This document shows, piece by piece, positions 54,070 to 62,100 of a DNA stretch of 64,000 bases. Numbering within the stretch: the stretch's first letter is position 1; each line of letters begins with the position of its first letter. Position numbers and translations under genes: made by a program. This DNA is from Clostridia bacterium (lineage in GTDB: Bacteria; Bacillota; Clostridia; Oscillospirales; Acutalibacteraceae): the NCBI GenBank assembly GCA_017410585.1, contig JAFQQM010000023.1:92393-156392 (forward strand), in the 5' to 3' direction. The notes under the pieces were generated by a model. It had not been told where the DNA came from, made no database searches, and worked only from the letters and a program-made list of their open reading frames with translations.

Positions 54070-54999
54070 TCAGCCGCGCAGGGATGTCAGCACAGCGATC
54101 CCTGCGGCGTTATCCGCCGAATAGACCGGCGGCGCGAACGCCCCGCCGAACTCGGCCGTCAATTTTTCTTTTAAAATGGAATTAGACATCACACCGCCGG
54201 CATACACGATCGGCAGATCACCGTAAGTCTGCAGTAAACGTTGCGTCATCGCCTGCAACACGGCGTGAACGTTCATCAGGCAAAACAGCGCCACCTCTTC
54301 GGGCGGAGTGCCGTCATCCAACATCTTCTTACATTGGTTTTCCACGCCGGATAGGTGGCAGTTGCCGTCCTCCAATCTAACGCGCGGACGGTAGTTGCCG
54401 GCGGCTTGCAACGCCAATTCCTCCAAGGCCGGACCGGCCGGAAAGCGCAAGCCCAACATACCGCCGACACGGTCAACGAGTTGTCCGGCTTTCAGGTCCA
54501 GCGAATGAGCGACCAGCCGGCAACGGATGATCTCCTCCGCATCCGGTTCGACCAACAGCGCGTCGGTCGTGCCACCGGACACGTGAAACGCTAAAAACGG
54601 CTTGTCCAACCAATCCAGATGTTTGGTGCCGTACAACGCCGCGGCAACGTGGCCTTGCTGATGGGTAAAACGGTAAAACGGGACACCGAGCGTAGCCGCC
54701 ACCGTCCGCGCCGTCGAGGTGCCGATCATAAAGCAAGGCATATACGAGCCTTCCTGCTGTGTCGGACGGTCGGACGCGCCGACCGCTTTGGTGATACGGG
54801 GATAGCCGGACAAAAACTGTTCAGCCAGTTCCGGCAGTTGCCGGATATGCTGAAAGACCGCATCGTTTTGACGCAGGCCTTTCTCCCCCTCTTTCACCGT
54901 CAGCAATTTCTTGATCTGACACAGATGATCGGTTTCAGGTATGTAGCCGGCGATAGACGTGGTGTAGTTGCTGGTGTCAAAACCCAGATACGCGTTCAT
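54070..54999 (-). CDS. Kae1/TsaD-like protein (peptidase M22 fold), paralog
   Basis: The 309 aa protein has the ASKHA start YLGFDTSNYTTSIAGY, THQQGHVAAAL in the place of the metal-binding His-x4-His of TsaD, HVSGGTTDALLV and YAGGVMSNSILKEKL. It resembles TsaD, which makes t6A37 in tRNA, but TsaB/TsaE are not near and the sequence is shorter; Clostridia often have this second copy beside nusB and xseA. Its activity is unknown. It starts 4 nt inside the nusB end. Confidence 0.78.
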   Translation of the reverse strand: MNAYLGFDTSNYTTSIAGYIPETDHLCQIKKLLTVKEGEKGLRQNDAVFQHIRQLPELAEQFLSGYPRITKAVGASDRPTQQEGSYMPCFMIGTSTARTVAATLGVPFYRFTHQQGHVAAALYGTKHLDWLDKPFLAFHVSGGTTDALLVEPDAEEIIRCRLVAHSLDLKAGQLVDRVGGMLGLRFPAGPALEELALQAAGNYRPRVRLEDGNCHLSGVENQCKKMLDDGTPPEEVALFCLMNVHAVLQAMTQRLLQTYGDLPIVYAGGVMSNSILKEKLTAEFGGAFAPPVYSADNAAGIAVLTSLRG

Positions 55000-55451
55000 T
55001 CCGCATCCGCCGGCTTATCCGCCGGCTCGGGGAGTTTATTCAACTCACGATTGCGTGCCACGCCGCCAAGCACGCCGTTGACAAACGACGCATCCTCGTC
55101 GCCGCCGTACTGCTTGGCCAGTTCCACCGCCTCGTTAATGGTGACACCGACCGGAATATCCGCACAGCACAGCAACTCGTACACACCGAGACGCAGAATA
55201 GACAGCGTCACGCGAGAAAGACGGTTGGTCTTCCATTTGTGCGAATGCTCCTCAATAATGGCATCGATCTCCTCGCGTTTTTCCCACGCACCGGCAAATA
55301 ACTCCGAGGAAAACGCCGTCGCCTTATAGCCACGGGCATCGACCGCGTTTTCCATCACTTCTTCGATCGACGTCTCTCCCTGAAAACTGCGTTCAAACAA
55401 AAACAAGAACGCCTGCTCACGGGATTCTCTTCTTGATTCTTTCCGACTCAT
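54996..55451 (-). CDS. nusB: Transcription antitermination factor NusB
   Basis: NusB binds boxA RNA with S10 in rRNA antitermination. The 151 aa protein has SRREQAFLF-like SRESREQAFLFLFER, the helical core, PVGVTINEAVELAKQYGGDEDASFVNGVLG and an acidic tail. The ATG at 55451 has GGAGG upstream. A hairpin separates it from asp23. Confidence 0.92.
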   Translation of the reverse strand: MSRKESRRESREQAFLFLFERSFQGETSIEEVMENAVDARGYKATAFSSELFAGAWEKREEIDAIIEEHSHKWKTNRLSRVTLSILRLGVYELLCCADIPVGVTINEAVELAKQYGGDEDASFVNGVLGGVARNRELNKLPEPADKPADAE

Positions 55452-55471
55452 CGGGACTCCTCCGTAGTAAA

Positions 55472-55505
55472 CAGAAATAGCCCTCCGCAGAGGGCGCATT
55501 TTCTG
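55472..55505 (-). terminator. Hairpin between asp23 and nusB
   Basis: Stem CAGAAA...GCCCTC / GAGGGC...TTTCTG immediately after the asp23 stop; no long T run, so perhaps an attenuator rather than a full stop. Confidence 0.55.
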
Positions 55506-55871
55506 TTATTCTTGTTCTTCCACCACGGCCGGCTTCAGGTCGACCACATGGACGTTGACCTTGGAAACAGGCGTGCCGGTCATCGACTGCACGGTGTTTT
55601 TGACGTTACGTTGCACCGCCGCCGCCACGTCCGGAATGCGGACGTTATTATACAGCGAAACGTAGACGTCGATCACCGTTGCATCCGCCTCATTGGTAAA
55701 GCGAACGGTCTTGCCGATCGGCGCCGTCACAAAATCACGGATCTCGTTGGCGCGAGCCGGAGCCATCGCCGCAACGCCTTCAACTTCCAAAGCGGCTTCC
55801 GACGCAATGCCGGTAACGACCTCCTCGGAAATGACACAACTGCCACGGGCGGGGTTTTTACCATTACTCAT
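55506..55871 (-). CDS. Asp23/Gls24 family envelope stress protein
   Basis: The 121 aa protein has ISEEVVTGIASEAALEVEGVAAM and VDVYVSLYNNVRIPDVAAAVQRNVKNTVQSMTG, the Asp23 fold. In staphylococci Asp23 is a membrane-associated stress protein; in sporeformers the gene is normally between spoIIIAH/accBC and nusB. accB and accC are missing here. ATG at 55871 has GGGAGG upstream. Confidence 0.93.
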   Translation of the reverse strand: MSNGKNPARGSCVISEEVVTGIASEAALEVEGVAAMAPARANEIRDFVTAPIGKTVRFTNEADATVIDVYVSLYNNVRIPDVAAAVQRNVKNTVQSMTGTPVSKVNVHVVDLKPAVVEEQE

Positions 55872-55955
55872 ATTCGTGTTCCTCCCTTTTAAAGGTTGAC
55901 CGTCGACAGACAAGACCATCGACAGTTTTGCATATATACATTTTTGCTTGTATAT

Positions 55956-55983
55956 ATTATACCACAAACTTTTCGGTAAACAA
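55956..55983 (-). promoter_or_regulatory. SigA promoter of asp23-nusB
   Basis: Minus strand TTGTTT (55978-55983), 16 bp, TATAAT (55956-55961). It begins the vegetative run toward recN, separate from the sporulation operon upstream. Confidence 0.65.
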
Positions 55984-56003
55984 CCCCTTTTTATATTTTT
56001 TCT

Positions 56004-56546
56004 TTATTTTATAGCAACAATATTGATATTTTGGGGTAAAACCGCCGTTTGAGAGGTGACGATCTCGAGAATTTGCAGGGTTTGTTGCTGTGTCAAGTCC
56101 TCCGCCTTTACAACCAATTGACAACGATCGCCGTCGATATACGCTACGCAATCGTCAAATCCCTTCGCCAAAACGAGTTGTTCGATGGCGATCTCATCCA
56201 CTACCGCATCGGCGATGGCGGCCGTTTTTTCAGCGGCTTGTTGCTGGATCTCCTCCGACAGACGAACGTCCGAAAGCAGTTCTTCAACCAGTTCGATCGC
56301 CTCATCGCGGGCGCTTTCGCGGCTGACACGGGCGGCGGCAAAGTAATCGTTTTGCAATTCGGCATCGACGTACAACGACTCCCCGAGGTTCTTTTCGGTC
56401 GTAGCGGTGGTCTCCCCTTCCTTATCTCCTGCCGTCGGCAACGAATCGGATGGGGTAAACATATAATTGAGATACACGGCCAATCCCAACGCAACCACCA
56501 AGCCGCCTAAAATCACCTGTTTCTTTCCTAACCATTTGACCTTCAT
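56004..56546 (-). CDS. spoIIIAH: Stage III sporulation protein AH
   Basis: SpoIIIAH in the mother-cell membrane binds SpoIIQ of the forespore to form the feeding-tube channel. The 180 aa protein has one N-terminal membrane helix (WLGKKQVILGGLVVALG), a variable acidic linker and the C-terminal YscJ/FliF-like ring domain (IEQLVLAKGFDDCVAYIDGDRCQLVV). Last gene of the operon. Confidence 0.93.
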   Translation of the reverse strand: MKVKWLGKKQVILGGLVVALGLAVYLNYMFTPSDSLPTAGDKEGETTATTEKNLGESLYVDAELQNDYFAAARVSRESARDEAIELVEELLSDVRLSEEIQQQAAEKTAAIADAVVDEIAIEQLVLAKGFDDCVAYIDGDRCQLVVKAEDLTQQQTLQILEIVTSQTAVLPQNINIVAIK

Positions 56547-56562
56547 CAAAAACACCCTTTCT

Positions 56563-56985
56563 TTATGTTAATTTTGTTACGCATACACGGCGTTTGGAGA
56601 CATTCAATGCGGTCGTCACCACCTCGATCACGCGGTCGCAAATGGCCGGTTGATCGCCGCCTTCGCACACTACGACCACGCCGCGTACGGTCGGATATAC
56701 CTCCGCCACCAGCGCGGTCTGCGCAGTATAGACGTGCTCCGTCCCGCTCTCCAACGTGACCATCACACGGCATTCACCGACCCCATCGACCGACGAGACC
56801 AACGCGACAAGGCGCTGTTCCAACAGATCCGCATAATCGGTCTCCGGTGCCGATACCGCTTGATTTTCCGGCAAAAATTGCGAAAGCAAAATCAGAGCCA
56901 TACCAAGCAAACCGGCAATAACGATCGTTCGTCTGCCGTTCTCACCTTTCAGCCACTCCTTGCATTTCTGCAACAATTCCCTCAC
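56563..56985 (-). CDS. spoIIIAG: Stage III sporulation protein AG
   Basis: The 140 aa protein has one membrane helix (TIVIAGLLGMALILLSQFL) and a C-terminal ring-building domain (CRVMVTLESGTEHVYTAQ, GVVVVCEGGDQPAI). SpoIIIAG forms a large ring of the channel in model species; this one is shorter than the 229 aa B. subtilis form, mainly in the linker. It overlaps spoIIIAF by 4 nt. Confidence 0.93.
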   Translation of the reverse strand: MRELLQKCKEWLKGENGRRTIVIAGLLGMALILLSQFLPENQAVSAPETDYADLLEQRLVALVSSVDGVGECRVMVTLESGTEHVYTAQTALVAEVYPTVRGVVVVCEGGDQPAICDRVIEVVTTALNVSKRRVCVTKLT

Positions 56986-57464
56986 CTCTCTAACTGCGGG
57001 TGTACCGTCACCGAAAGTCCCAGCCCGCTGTTCAATAGACGGGCAATCTCCTGCGTGTGGGCGGTCTGCTCTGCGCTCAAATACGCGTCCGCACCACTCA
57101 AATATATGCTACCATCATCCGATTCTGTCCATCGGGCGGAGATTTTTTCTACGCGATAGTCGGTATCTGCCAACAAAGTATCCACGGCTTGCCGCAAGGC
57201 TCTGTCCGCTTGCTGTTGTACGGTAGCGTAATAACTGCGGCGGAGCGACTCTTCGCCGCTTTCGACGCTGACAGAAGGCAGTATAGACGTCCAATCGGTC
57301 GAAACCAAACTCTGCAAAGGCCCAAACAGACAGCAACAAAAGAACAGCGAGAGCAACACCCGCATCATGGGGGTTGCGCCACGGTCCGGCAGTAACAGTT
57401 GCAACGCCGTGCAAAGCATGGCAGCCGTACACAGAAGCGCCGCCCAATCCCTCAGCGCAGTCAT
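56982..57464 (-). CDS. spoIIIAF: Stage III sporulation protein AF
   Basis: The 160 aa protein has two N-terminal membrane helices (WAALLCTAAMLCTALQLLLP and MMRVLLSLFFCCCLFG) and a soluble C-terminal part (YRVEKISARWTESDDGSIYLSG). ATG at 57464 lies in a 4-nt overlap with spoIIIAE; a longer open frame upstream is a shadow of spoIIIAE. Confidence 0.9.
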   Translation of the reverse strand: MTALRDWAALLCTAAMLCTALQLLLPDRGATPMMRVLLSLFFCCCLFGPLQSLVSTDWTSILPSVSVESGEESLRRSYYATVQQQADRALRQAVDTLLADTDYRVEKISARWTESDDGSIYLSGADAYLSAEQTAHTQEIARLLNSGLGLSVTVHPQLER

Positions 57465-58579
57465 ACCGTCACCCCCGTTTTCATCAGCACAGTGATGGCA
57501 ACGATCAGAAAGACGCCGCACATAACGAGTACCGCCAGCACGGTCTTCATTACCGTTGCCGCCGAGCGCGTCAGTACCACCACCGTATCCAACGCAAATA
57601 CCTCTGCCACGTAGCCGCAGAGCGACAGGACCACGTTCCAGCCGAAGCAGGAGAGTATCGGTGGCAACAGGATACCGGTGACCGTGATGATACCGAATAC
57701 CCCGACCGTGGAACGGACTGCCGTCAAGCAACCCTGTAACGTCAGCAACGCATCGCTGAGTGCTCCGCCAACCATCGGAATCAGATGTGCCACCGAAAAG
57801 CGAAGAGCGCGCCCCGACAGCGTATCGGTCGCTGAGGCGGCGATGGTCTGCATAGAGAGCAAACCGGTAAAAAAAGTGCCGATAAGTCCCATTCCCCAGC
57901 CGCAGGTGCGGCAGATGCCTCCGCCGAGGTTTTGCAATCGCCAATCGGGAAAAACACTGCCGACGGTGCAAAGAGACAGAGCGATCAGCAACAGCGGCAT
58001 CACCGTTTGGGATACCAACAGCGACAGCAATTCGCTGATCCACAACACCGATGATTGATAGGATATCGCCGCCGTCAACCGACCGGAGGTGGCCAGCAAG
58101 GTGGCGTGTACCGGCACCAGACCGGATAAAAACACCGTACTGCTTTCGGCCGCCTCCTCCGCCCGAAGCAACGCCGTGCTGAGGGAGGTCAGCAATACCG
58201 CCGAGACGGTGAGCGCGGTGACGGCATGAAAGACCGATCGGATACCGGCATGGTCGGACAGATGCCGCAGGCTGTCAAGCAACGCACACAGCAACACCGC
58301 CCCCAACATCGTTGCACCGAGCGTCAGCGGGTCGGATAATTCGGCACCCAGTGTTTCGATCAGCCACGAAAAGGCGGAATCCGCCTGTAAAGTGGTTGTA
58401 CTTTCCAGCGATTCTTCGGTGATACCGAGAGCGGAAAGTTGCTCCCTCGTTTCCGCCGGAAGCAACTCCCACGCCGAGGGCGTTTGCTCTGTGTCTTCGG
58501 CGGTTTCTGCCCTTGAAACAAACGGGAAAAACAAAAAAAGTGCCACCAAAAAGCAAAGCCAACGCCTTTTCTTTTTCAT
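57461..58579 (-). CDS. spoIIIAE: Stage III sporulation protein AE
   Basis: The 372 aa polytopic protein has a signal-like start (RRWLCFLVALFLFFPFVSRAE) and about eight membrane segments, with the conserved LVPVHATLLATSG and SVAHLIPMVGGALSDALLTLQG. SpoIIIAE is the likely membrane pore component of the channel. 4-nt overlaps on both sides. Confidence 0.94.
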   Translation of the reverse strand: MKKKRRWLCFLVALFLFFPFVSRAETAEDTEQTPSAWELLPAETREQLSALGITEESLESTTTLQADSAFSWLIETLGAELSDPLTLGATMLGAVLLCALLDSLRHLSDHAGIRSVFHAVTALTVSAVLLTSLSTALLRAEEAAESSTVFLSGLVPVHATLLATSGRLTAAISYQSSVLWISELLSLLVSQTVMPLLLIALSLCTVGSVFPDWRLQNLGGGICRTCGWGMGLIGTFFTGLLSMQTIAASATDTLSGRALRFSVAHLIPMVGGALSDALLTLQGCLTAVRSTVGVFGIITVTGILLPPILSCFGWNVVLSLCGYVAEVFALDTVVVLTRSAATVMKTVLAVLVMCGVFLIVAITVLMKTGVTV

Positions 58580-58977
58580 TCCGTTCCCGTTCCTTTCATC
58601 AATTGCAACGCCTGTGTCAGCAACTGTTCAAACAGCGGCAGTGCCAATACCAGCAGAGCCATCTTCCCTACCGTTTCCGCCCGTCCGGCCAGTGCGTGTT
58701 CTCCCGCGTCGCGGCAGGTATCGGCGGCGGTCTGGGTCAATAGACAGATGCCGACACCTTTCAGTAAGATGCGGCCGTAGGACGCACCGGCGGAATTTTG
58801 CAAAAACAGAGTTTTAACGCTATCGAGCAGCGGTGTAACGCTATCAAGCACCGCCATCAATATCAGCACTCCTGCGATCAGCGACAACAGCAATCCTTGT
58901 TCGGGATGGCGGTGGCGCAACAGTACCGCCAGCAAAGCCGAAATGACAGTCAGTCCCAACAACATCGTCACGTTCAT
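58576..58977 (-). CDS. spoIIIAD: Stage III sporulation protein AD
   Basis: The 133 aa protein has hydrophobic segments at its start, centre (ILLKGVGICLLTQTAADTCRDAG, a family signature) and end. It is a membrane protein of the SpoIIIA complex. Confidence 0.93.
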   Translation of the reverse strand: MNVTMLLGLTVISALLAVLLRHRHPEQGLLLSLIAGVLILMAVLDSVTPLLDSVKTLFLQNSAGASYGRILLKGVGICLLTQTAADTCRDAGEHALAGRAETVGKMALLVLALPLFEQLLTQALQLMKGTGTE

Positions 58978-59168
58978 AGCGAAAACACCGTCTTGACCAA
59001 TTCAAACAGTTTCCCGATCTCCTGAACAACGATGGTCAACACCACGATCAAGCCCACGATCGTGGTCATCATCGCCTGCTCTTCTCGGCCGGAGCGTACC
59101 AGCACTTGGTTGAGTATCGCAACAATGATGCCGACGGCGGCAATTTTGAAGATCAGATCCACATCCAT
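58974..59168 (-). CDS. spoIIIAC: Stage III sporulation protein AC
   Basis: The 64 aa protein has two membrane helices and the family sequences FKIAAVGIIVAILNQVLVRSGREEQA. GGAGGG is six bases before the ATG at 59168; the ATG two codons earlier touches the Shine-Dalgarno and is less likely. Confidence 0.94.
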   Translation of the reverse strand: MDVDLIFKIAAVGIIVAILNQVLVRSGREEQAMMTTIVGLIVVLTIVVQEIGKLFELVKTVFSL

Positions 59169-59183
59169 AGCCATCCCTCCGCA

Positions 59184-59687
59184 TCACACAAGTAACAACG
59201 CCAGTGCCAAGCCGCAAAGCAGACCAAGCACGGGATACAAGCGTCCTTTTTCCGCCGCATCGCGGGATGCCGCTTGTCGCATTTCCTCAAACCGTTTCGC
59301 ATACTGTCGGCAATGTTCCGTTTGTCCAGCCACCTCGGTCAGTCCCAACGGACCGACAAAGCCGACCAGCAGTTGCCGGCATTCCGGCTTCAGCGGCAGA
59401 ACTTCGACCGACTTCTGCCAGACATTCTTCCAATTCTCGGGCGGAGCGGCGATCACCTCCGGCAAAAACCGGAGAGCAGGAAAGGTTTCGCTTCGGCACA
59501 GTTCCTTCAATAACGGCGGGATCGGCTGTGCCGTGTACAACAGACGGTCGGACAGACGCAACGACAGGCGCGCCATCTGTTCCCATAGTCCTTCCCGTTC
59601 CCGCTCGATCGCCGCCGATCGGTTGCCGATCAAAAGGCAGGTCAGCACCAATAACAATATCCCGCAAGTTTTCAGCAAAAAACTCAC
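59184..59687 (-). CDS. spoIIIAB: Stage III sporulation protein AB
   Basis: The 167 aa protein has a membrane helix at each end (CGILLLVLTCLLIGNRSA; YPVLGLLCGLALALLLV) and a helical cytoplasmic middle, related to GspF. It begins with a GTG just after AAAGGGTGA. The first 401 nt overlap the open frame of spoIIIAA in another phase. Confidence 0.91.
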   Translation of the reverse strand: MSFLLKTCGILLLVLTCLLIGNRSAAIEREREGLWEQMARLSLRLSDRLLYTAQPIPPLLKELCRSETFPALRFLPEVIAAPPENWKNVWQKSVEVLPLKPECRQLLVGFVGPLGLTEVAGQTEHCRQYAKRFEEMRQAASRDAAEKGRLYPVLGLLCGLALALLLV

Positions 59688-60585
59688 TCACCCTTTCGGT
59701 CCGTTTCCATTCACCCGGCCGGTGGCTGCCGACCAATTCCACCAACCACTCAAAACCGCCTTGCACCGCCGGCAACAATAACCGCCGGCGGCCAAGCGCT
59801 TGCAGAGAAGCCGCATGGCAACTGGTTATGACCGCCACGCCGCACGGTAGTACGTCAGCGACCGCGGCCGTTTCTTCCTCGGTCGCCCATTCATCAAACA
59901 CGATCACATCCGGCGCTAACAACCGCAGTGCGCGGCGGATGCCCTCCGGTTTGGGACAACCGCGTATGACGTCGCAATCGCCCAGAACATCCCCAAAACT
60001 CAATTCTCCCCGCTCATCCACCACCGCCACACGCCAGCGACGGCCGTCGGCGCCTTCGGACAGGCGTCTGGCTATATCCCGCAACAGCGTGGTCTTGCCG
60101 CTGGACGGTTGTCCGCACAACAGCATAGAGGACGGTGTCCCGTCGGCTGTCAGCAACCGGCACAGCGGTGCCGAACGGTCGGAATGCAGGCGGCTGATGC
60201 GAAAGCAGAGCGAAGTGACCGAATGCACCGAAAGCGGTTTACCGTCGCTCACCGTTACCGTCCCGCCGACACCGACCCGTAAGCCCGTCTCGGTGGTAAC
60301 GTAGCCGTTTCGCAGTTCCTCCTGATGGGTGTGCACAGCGTAACCGCACAGCCGCAATACCGTTTCCTCCAAGTCCTCCTCATAGAGAAACAGCGCCGAA
60401 GGCTCGGCTTTTGCCAACCGTTTGCCGTTTGCCGCCAGATAGCATTCGCCGCCTGAGGTCGACAGCGTCAGGGGGCGACCGCGCCGCAAGCGGATCTCGC
60501 GGACATCCTCCAGTTCGGTTTTGCCCAAAGCGGCGGTCACCCGTTTGGGAAAATAGCGGGTCAGTTGTTTCCATTCGTTTTCCAT
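59287..60585 (-). CDS. spoIIIAA: Stage III sporulation protein AA with run-on C-terminus
   Basis: SpoIIIAA is the secretion-type ATPase of the SpoIIIA channel. Walker A is GQPSSGKTTLLRDIARRL, Walker B VIVFDEWATEEE. About 299 residues precede the spoIIIAB start, the usual full size, ending near FEWLVELVGSHRPGEWKRTERV. The frame then has no stop and runs 133 codons through spoIIIAB in another phase, ending at 59287. The tail is poor in structure and looks like shadow sequence. A single-base indel near 59.69 kb (real or sequencing) would restore a stop at the gene junction: both other frames have TGA there. ATG at 60585 has GAGGTGAGG upstream. Confidence 0.87.
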   Translation of the reverse strand: MENEWKQLTRYFPKRVTAALGKTELEDVREIRLRRGRPLTLSTSGGECYLAANGKRLAKAEPSALFLYEEDLEETVLRLCGYAVHTHQEELRNGYVTTETGLRVGVGGTVTVSDGKPLSVHSVTSLCFRISRLHSDRSAPLCRLLTADGTPSSMLLCGQPSSGKTTLLRDIARRLSEGADGRRWRVAVVDERGELSFGDVLGDCDVIRGCPKPEGIRRALRLLAPDVIVFDEWATEEETAAVADVLPCGVAVITSCHAASLQALGRRRLLLPAVQGGFEWLVELVGSHRPGEWKRTERVSEFFAENLRDIVIGADLPFDRQPIGGDRAGTGRTMGTDGAPVVASVRPSVVHGTADPAVIEGTVPKRNLSCSPVFAGGDRRSARELEECLAEVGRSSAAEAGMPATAGRLCRSVGTDRGGWTNGTLPTVCETV

Positions 60586-60606
60586 ACTTGTCCTCACCTC
60601 TTTGCA

Positions 60607-60635
60607 TCTATATGTCGGTCGCAAAAAAATAGAAC
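60607..60635 (-). promoter_or_regulatory. Candidate SigmaE promoter of the spoIIIA operon
   Basis: Minus strand GTTCTATT (60628-60635), 13 bp spacer, CATATAGA (60607-60614), near the SigmaE consensus; spoIIIAA-AH is a SigmaE operon in B. subtilis. Weaker than the spoIVA site. Confidence 0.5.
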
Positions 60636-60684
60636 GCATATTTTCGGTGAGCGCGGTTACGCTTTATAAAAAAGGAGGTTTACT

Positions 60685-61362
60685 ATGATCGTTGTCGTTA
60701 TCCGTACGGTTCTGATGTACGCTACACTCATTGTTGCCATGCGGTTGATGGGCAAGCGTCAACTCGGCGATCTGCAACCGACCGAATTGGCGGTGACTAT
60801 CATGCTTTCGGATATTGCGGTCATTCCGTTGCAAGAACCGGGAGCGCCCATTTTAAGCGGCATTGCGCCGATCGCGTTGTTGGTAGGGTTGGAACTGCTG
60901 ATGTCTTGCATTATGCTCAAAGCCCCTCGGTTGGCACGCGTCATCACCGGTAATCCGGTGGTGGTCATCCGTAACGGCCGCCCCATCTGGTCGGCATTGC
61001 GGCGGTTGCGGATGACGGTGGAGGATCTCGTCGACGGACTCCGCGAGTTGGGATATTTCGATATCGAGGACATCGAGACCGGCATCGTGGAGACCAACGG
61101 CAAGATCAGCGTCTACCTAAAAGCGGGCAAACAGCCGATGACCATCGGTGATCTGCAACCGACGGTGCCGCCGCGCCCGATGTCTTGCGTGGTGTTGACC
61201 GACGGAGAACTCAATCAGTTCGGGTTGTCGCTGTGCGGTTGGGAACCGGAAAAGGTATGGCAGGTGTTGAAAGCGGAGAACGTGTCACCGAAACAGGTGA
61301 TGCTGATGACCGCCGACAGCAACGGCGCTTATCGCATCATCCGCAAGGAGGAAAATCAATGA
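60685..61362 (+). CDS. DUF421 family membrane protein (YetF-like)
   Basis: The 225 aa protein has three N-terminal membrane helices (VVIRTVLMYATLIVAMRLMGKRQLG is the family start) and a cytoplasmic domain in two copies, with VTIMLSDIAVIPLQ and NPVVVIRNGRP, KISVYLKAGKQPMTIGDL. The function is unsettled; relatives are linked to spores or germination. AAAGGAGG precedes the ATG. It shares an operon with the DUF4363 gene by a 4-nt overlap and diverges from spoIIIAA. Confidence 0.88.
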   Translation: MIVVVIRTVLMYATLIVAMRLMGKRQLGDLQPTELAVTIMLSDIAVIPLQEPGAPILSGIAPIALLVGLELLMSCIMLKAPRLARVITGNPVVVIRNGRPIWSALRRLRMTVEDLVDGLRELGYFDIEDIETGIVETNGKISVYLKAGKQPMTIGDLQPTVPPRPMSCVVLTDGELNQFGLSLCGWEPEKVWQVLKAENVSPKQVMLMTADSNGAYRIIRKEENQ

Positions 61363-61739
61363 AGCGAATTTATATTTCCATCGTTCTCTTATTGGCTATT
61401 ATCGGCACCTGCATCGGAGCGGTCATCTTCCTCTCCTATCAGACCGAAACGCTCATCCGCGAGATGGATAAACTCTCGGATGATTTTGACCCCGAAGATC
61501 CGAAAGCCTTTTTGCCGCAGACCGAGGAAGTTATCGAACACTTTCGGGAACGGACGATCGTATTTCCTTTATTTATCCGCCAAAACACACTGATGGAGAT
61601 CGAGGCGGAGTTGGAAATACTGCCGGCACTGCTGGAAAAAGGCGAGCCAAAGGACTTTGTTGCCTCTTTAAGCCGCTGTCAGACGCGGTTGGAAACCCAA
61701 CTCCGGCTGGAAATGCCGCTTTTGCAAAATATTTTTTGA
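61359..61739 (+). CDS. DUF4363 family protein
   Basis: The 126 aa protein has one N-terminal membrane helix (ISIVLLLAIIGTCIGAVIFL) and an outer helical region with QNTLMEIEAELEILPALLEKG. In sporulating Clostridia DUF4363 genes regularly follow DUF421 genes, so the two products probably form a complex. The ATG overlaps the preceding stop. Confidence 0.84.
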   Translation: MKRIYISIVLLLAIIGTCIGAVIFLSYQTETLIREMDKLSDDFDPEDPKAFLPQTEEVIEHFRERTIVFPLFIRQNTLMEIEAELEILPALLEKGEPKDFVASLSRCQTRLETQLRLEMPLLQNIF

Positions 61740-61757
61740 AAAAAGTGAAAATTTGTC

Positions 61758-61786
61758 TTGACAAACCGGAACAAATATTGTATGAT
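61758..61786 (+). promoter_or_regulatory. SigA promoter of the tRNA cluster
   Basis: TTGACA (61758-61763), 17 bp, TATGAT (61781-61786), 36 bp before tRNA-Lys. Confidence 0.85.
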
Positions 61787-61821
61787 AGCAAGGCGGTTGA
61801 AAAACGACCGCAACCACATAT

Positions 61822-61897
61822 GCACCATTAGCTCAGTTGGTAGAGCACCTGACTCTTAATCAGGGTGTCCCGGGTTCGAGTCCCTGATGGTGCACCA
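61822..61897 (+). tRNA. tRNA-Lys (CTT)
   Basis: A 76-nt cloverleaf with acceptor GCACCAT / ATGGTGC, anticodon loop CTCTTAA giving CTT (Lys codon AAG), T loop GGTTCGAGTCC and an encoded CCA. Confidence 0.96.
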
Positions 61898-61900
61898 TGT

Positions 61901-61975
61901 GGCCCGGTGGTCAAGCGGTTAAGACTCCGGCCTCTCACGCCGGCAACAAGGGTTCGATTCCCTTCCGGGTCACCA
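61901..61975 (+). tRNA. tRNA-Glu (CTC)
   Basis: A 75-nt cloverleaf with acceptor GGCCCGG / CCGGGTC, anticodon stem CCGGC, loop CTCTCAC giving CTC (Glu codon GAG), and an encoded CCA. Confidence 0.95.
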
Positions 61976-61978
61976 CCT

Positions 61979-62055
61979 GCCTTTTTAGCTCAGTCGGTTA
62001 GAGCACCTGACTGTTAATCAGGGTGTCACTGGTTCGAGTCCAGTAAAAGGCGCCA
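61979..62055 (+). tRNA. tRNA-Asn (GTT)
   Basis: A 77-nt cloverleaf with acceptor GCCTTTT / AAAAGGC, anticodon loop CTGTTAA giving GTT, and an encoded CCA. It is a substrate for the Tgt/QueA pathway of this window. The segment right after it is unlike the core. Confidence 0.96.
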
Positions 62056-62056
62056 G

Positions 62057-62098
62057 AAAAAGAAAAGACAAGTCGAAAGACTTGTCTTTTCTTTTTAA
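62057..62098 (+). terminator. Terminator of the tRNA cluster
   Basis: An 18-bp perfect stem (AAAAAGAAAAGACAAGTC, loop GAAA, complement) ending in TTTTT. Confidence 0.9.
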
Positions 62099-62100
62099 CT

